Shown here piece by piece: positions 42,639-43,115 of a stretch of 43,115 bases of DNA (positions are counted from its first letter, which is position 1; each line of letters opens with the position of its first letter). The notes below the pieces were generated by a model. It did not search any database. It worked only from the letters and a program-made list of their open reading frames with translations, and was not told the origin of the DNA. This DNA is from Gammaproteobacteria bacterium (GTDB lineage: Bacteria; Pseudomonadota; Gammaproteobacteria; UBA6429; Thiohalophilaceae): contig JAJRYG010000061.1 of assembly GCA_024275915.1 (NCBI GenBank), forward strand, positions 1-43,115. The letters are read 5' to 3'. The position numbers and the translations under genes are program-made.

Positions 42639-42946
42639 TTATTTCTCCCTGTTCAAGTAAAAATCCCGGACTCTGTCGGTCCGGGTGGGCGTATTGTACG
42701 AACTGAATGTGAAATTTCTTTACCTGGTTCGCAAAACCACAATAAATTTGCAAAATGCAATACAGGAGGGAAAAGGTTTTTTTCGCCCCGCTGCGATCAG
42801 ACAGGGAACAAACGGAATCCGGGAGGTGGAAGGCCATAGAACTCAGGTGCGAAGCTCCTGATCCCTTCCCCCTTTCATGAACTCAGCAGGTTTGTAACCC
42901 GGGACCCGGGCTATCGTGAGAATGCCAACCCGGCCTCAACAGGCCG
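42639..42946. other. Intergenic region upstream of dsrE-like gene
   Basis: 308 bases. It contains the promoter of the DsrE gene (not assigned), an attenuator-like hairpin at 42660-42685, a small palindrome CCCGGGACCCGGG near 42899, and leads into repeat copy 3. An open frame over this region on the minus strand runs out of frame through dsrE and is judged spurious. Confidence 0.65.
42660..42685 (-). terminator. Terminator-like hairpin in the DsrE leader
   Basis: On the minus strand: CCCGGAC, loop CGACAGA, GTCCGGG, then ATTTTTA. It sits about 25 bases before the DsrE start codon. It could end a transcript arriving from the right or act as an attenuator of the DsrE mRNA. Confidence 0.65.
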
Positions 42947-43115
42947 TTAACAGGCTGTTGAAAAACGCCGTTATTCGACAGCCTATGTGCGGTGCAGGGA
43001 AGCACCACCATTTTCAATGACCACAAGTCATTGAAAATGTAAGGGAACGGCAAACCGCGTTTGCCGTTCCCGGGTTGAAAAAGTCCAGGGAAGGGCTTTT
43101 TCAACATCCTGTTAA
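42947..43115 (+). mobile_element. MITE-like repeat, copy 3 (169 bp, complete, ends at window edge)
   Basis: TTAA-flanked, same length and orientation as copy 2, differing at only a handful of positions (for example ACAGGC for ACCGGC in the left end, CACAA for CATAA in the central loop, AAGTCC for AAGGCC near the right end). All hairpin stems are preserved; the differences fall mostly in loops or outside stems. Its final TTAA is the last four bases of the window. Confidence 0.92.

Noticed and set aside
42556-42837. 93-codon minus-strand frame upstream of and overlapping dsrE
   Set aside because: Composition looks non-coding, it runs out of frame through the DsrE signal peptide, and no ribosome site is present.

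Overview
The window reads as chromosome of a gammaproteobacterium, most likely a sulfur-oxidising or related chemolithotroph of the Chromatiales/Thiohalomonadales type. This rests on gene content and order (tyrS / M23 endopeptidase / anmK beside argC, bactofilin and erpA; HemJ-type heme synthesis; the C5 enzyme HemL; an exported DsrE protein), on moderate-to-high GC and on standard gammaproteobacterial housekeeping proteins. The taxonomic call is inference. Both edges lie in repeated DNA: an IS256-family transposase remnant at the left and a 169-bp repeat ending exactly on the last base at the right, so the window may be a contig broken at repeats.

Layout. 1-234: frameshifted IS256 transposase tail. 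329-2505: two-gene c-di-GMP signalling unit (response regulator, then REC-GGDEF-EAL). 2730-2853: first copy of a MITE-like repeat. 2916-6883: tyrS divergent from an M23 endopeptidase and anmK (peptidoglycan recycling). 7008-8933: Fur-boxed cytochrome c/FTR1 iron permease. 9038-12973 (minus): citrate synthase, then the run argC - DUF6776 - bactofilin - erpA. 13296-15543: ClC antiporter, TlpA-like thioredoxin and HemJ, translationally coupled. 15761-18454: Fur-boxed porin, FMN-binding protein and PepSY membrane protein, a probable iron-reduction module. 18488-20082 (minus): unknown beta-barrel plus TPR protein. 20279-25290 (minus): a four-gene cassette of PqqD-like protein, ATP-grasp ligase, fold-III PLP decarboxylase-like enzyme and a urea-transporter/M23 fusion. 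This is the best candidate for an undescribed pathway.

25577-30021 holds a DUF4136 lipoprotein, an HDOD protein, a class II aldolase and a PAS-GGDEF-EAL protein. 30191-36000 is a plus-strand run: thiD, thiE, hemL, an HtrA-like protease and a DedA-PAP2-LssY fusion whose PAP2 motifs are eroded. 36027-36195 is the second repeat copy. 36199-39357 (minus): membrane protein, mpl, ubiX and a LON-substrate-binding-domain protein. 39482-42044: rnd, a ClsB-like phospholipase D enzyme and a small lipoprotein. 42201-42638 (minus): exported DsrE protein. The third repeat copy ends the window.

Themes that link the genes: iron handling (FTR1, Fur-boxed porin/flavoprotein, ErpA, HemJ, HemL), cell-wall turnover (M23 enzymes, AnmK, Mpl), and c-di-GMP signalling (two EAL proteins plus HDOD). 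No tRNA, rRNA, CRISPR array or complete transposase was found.
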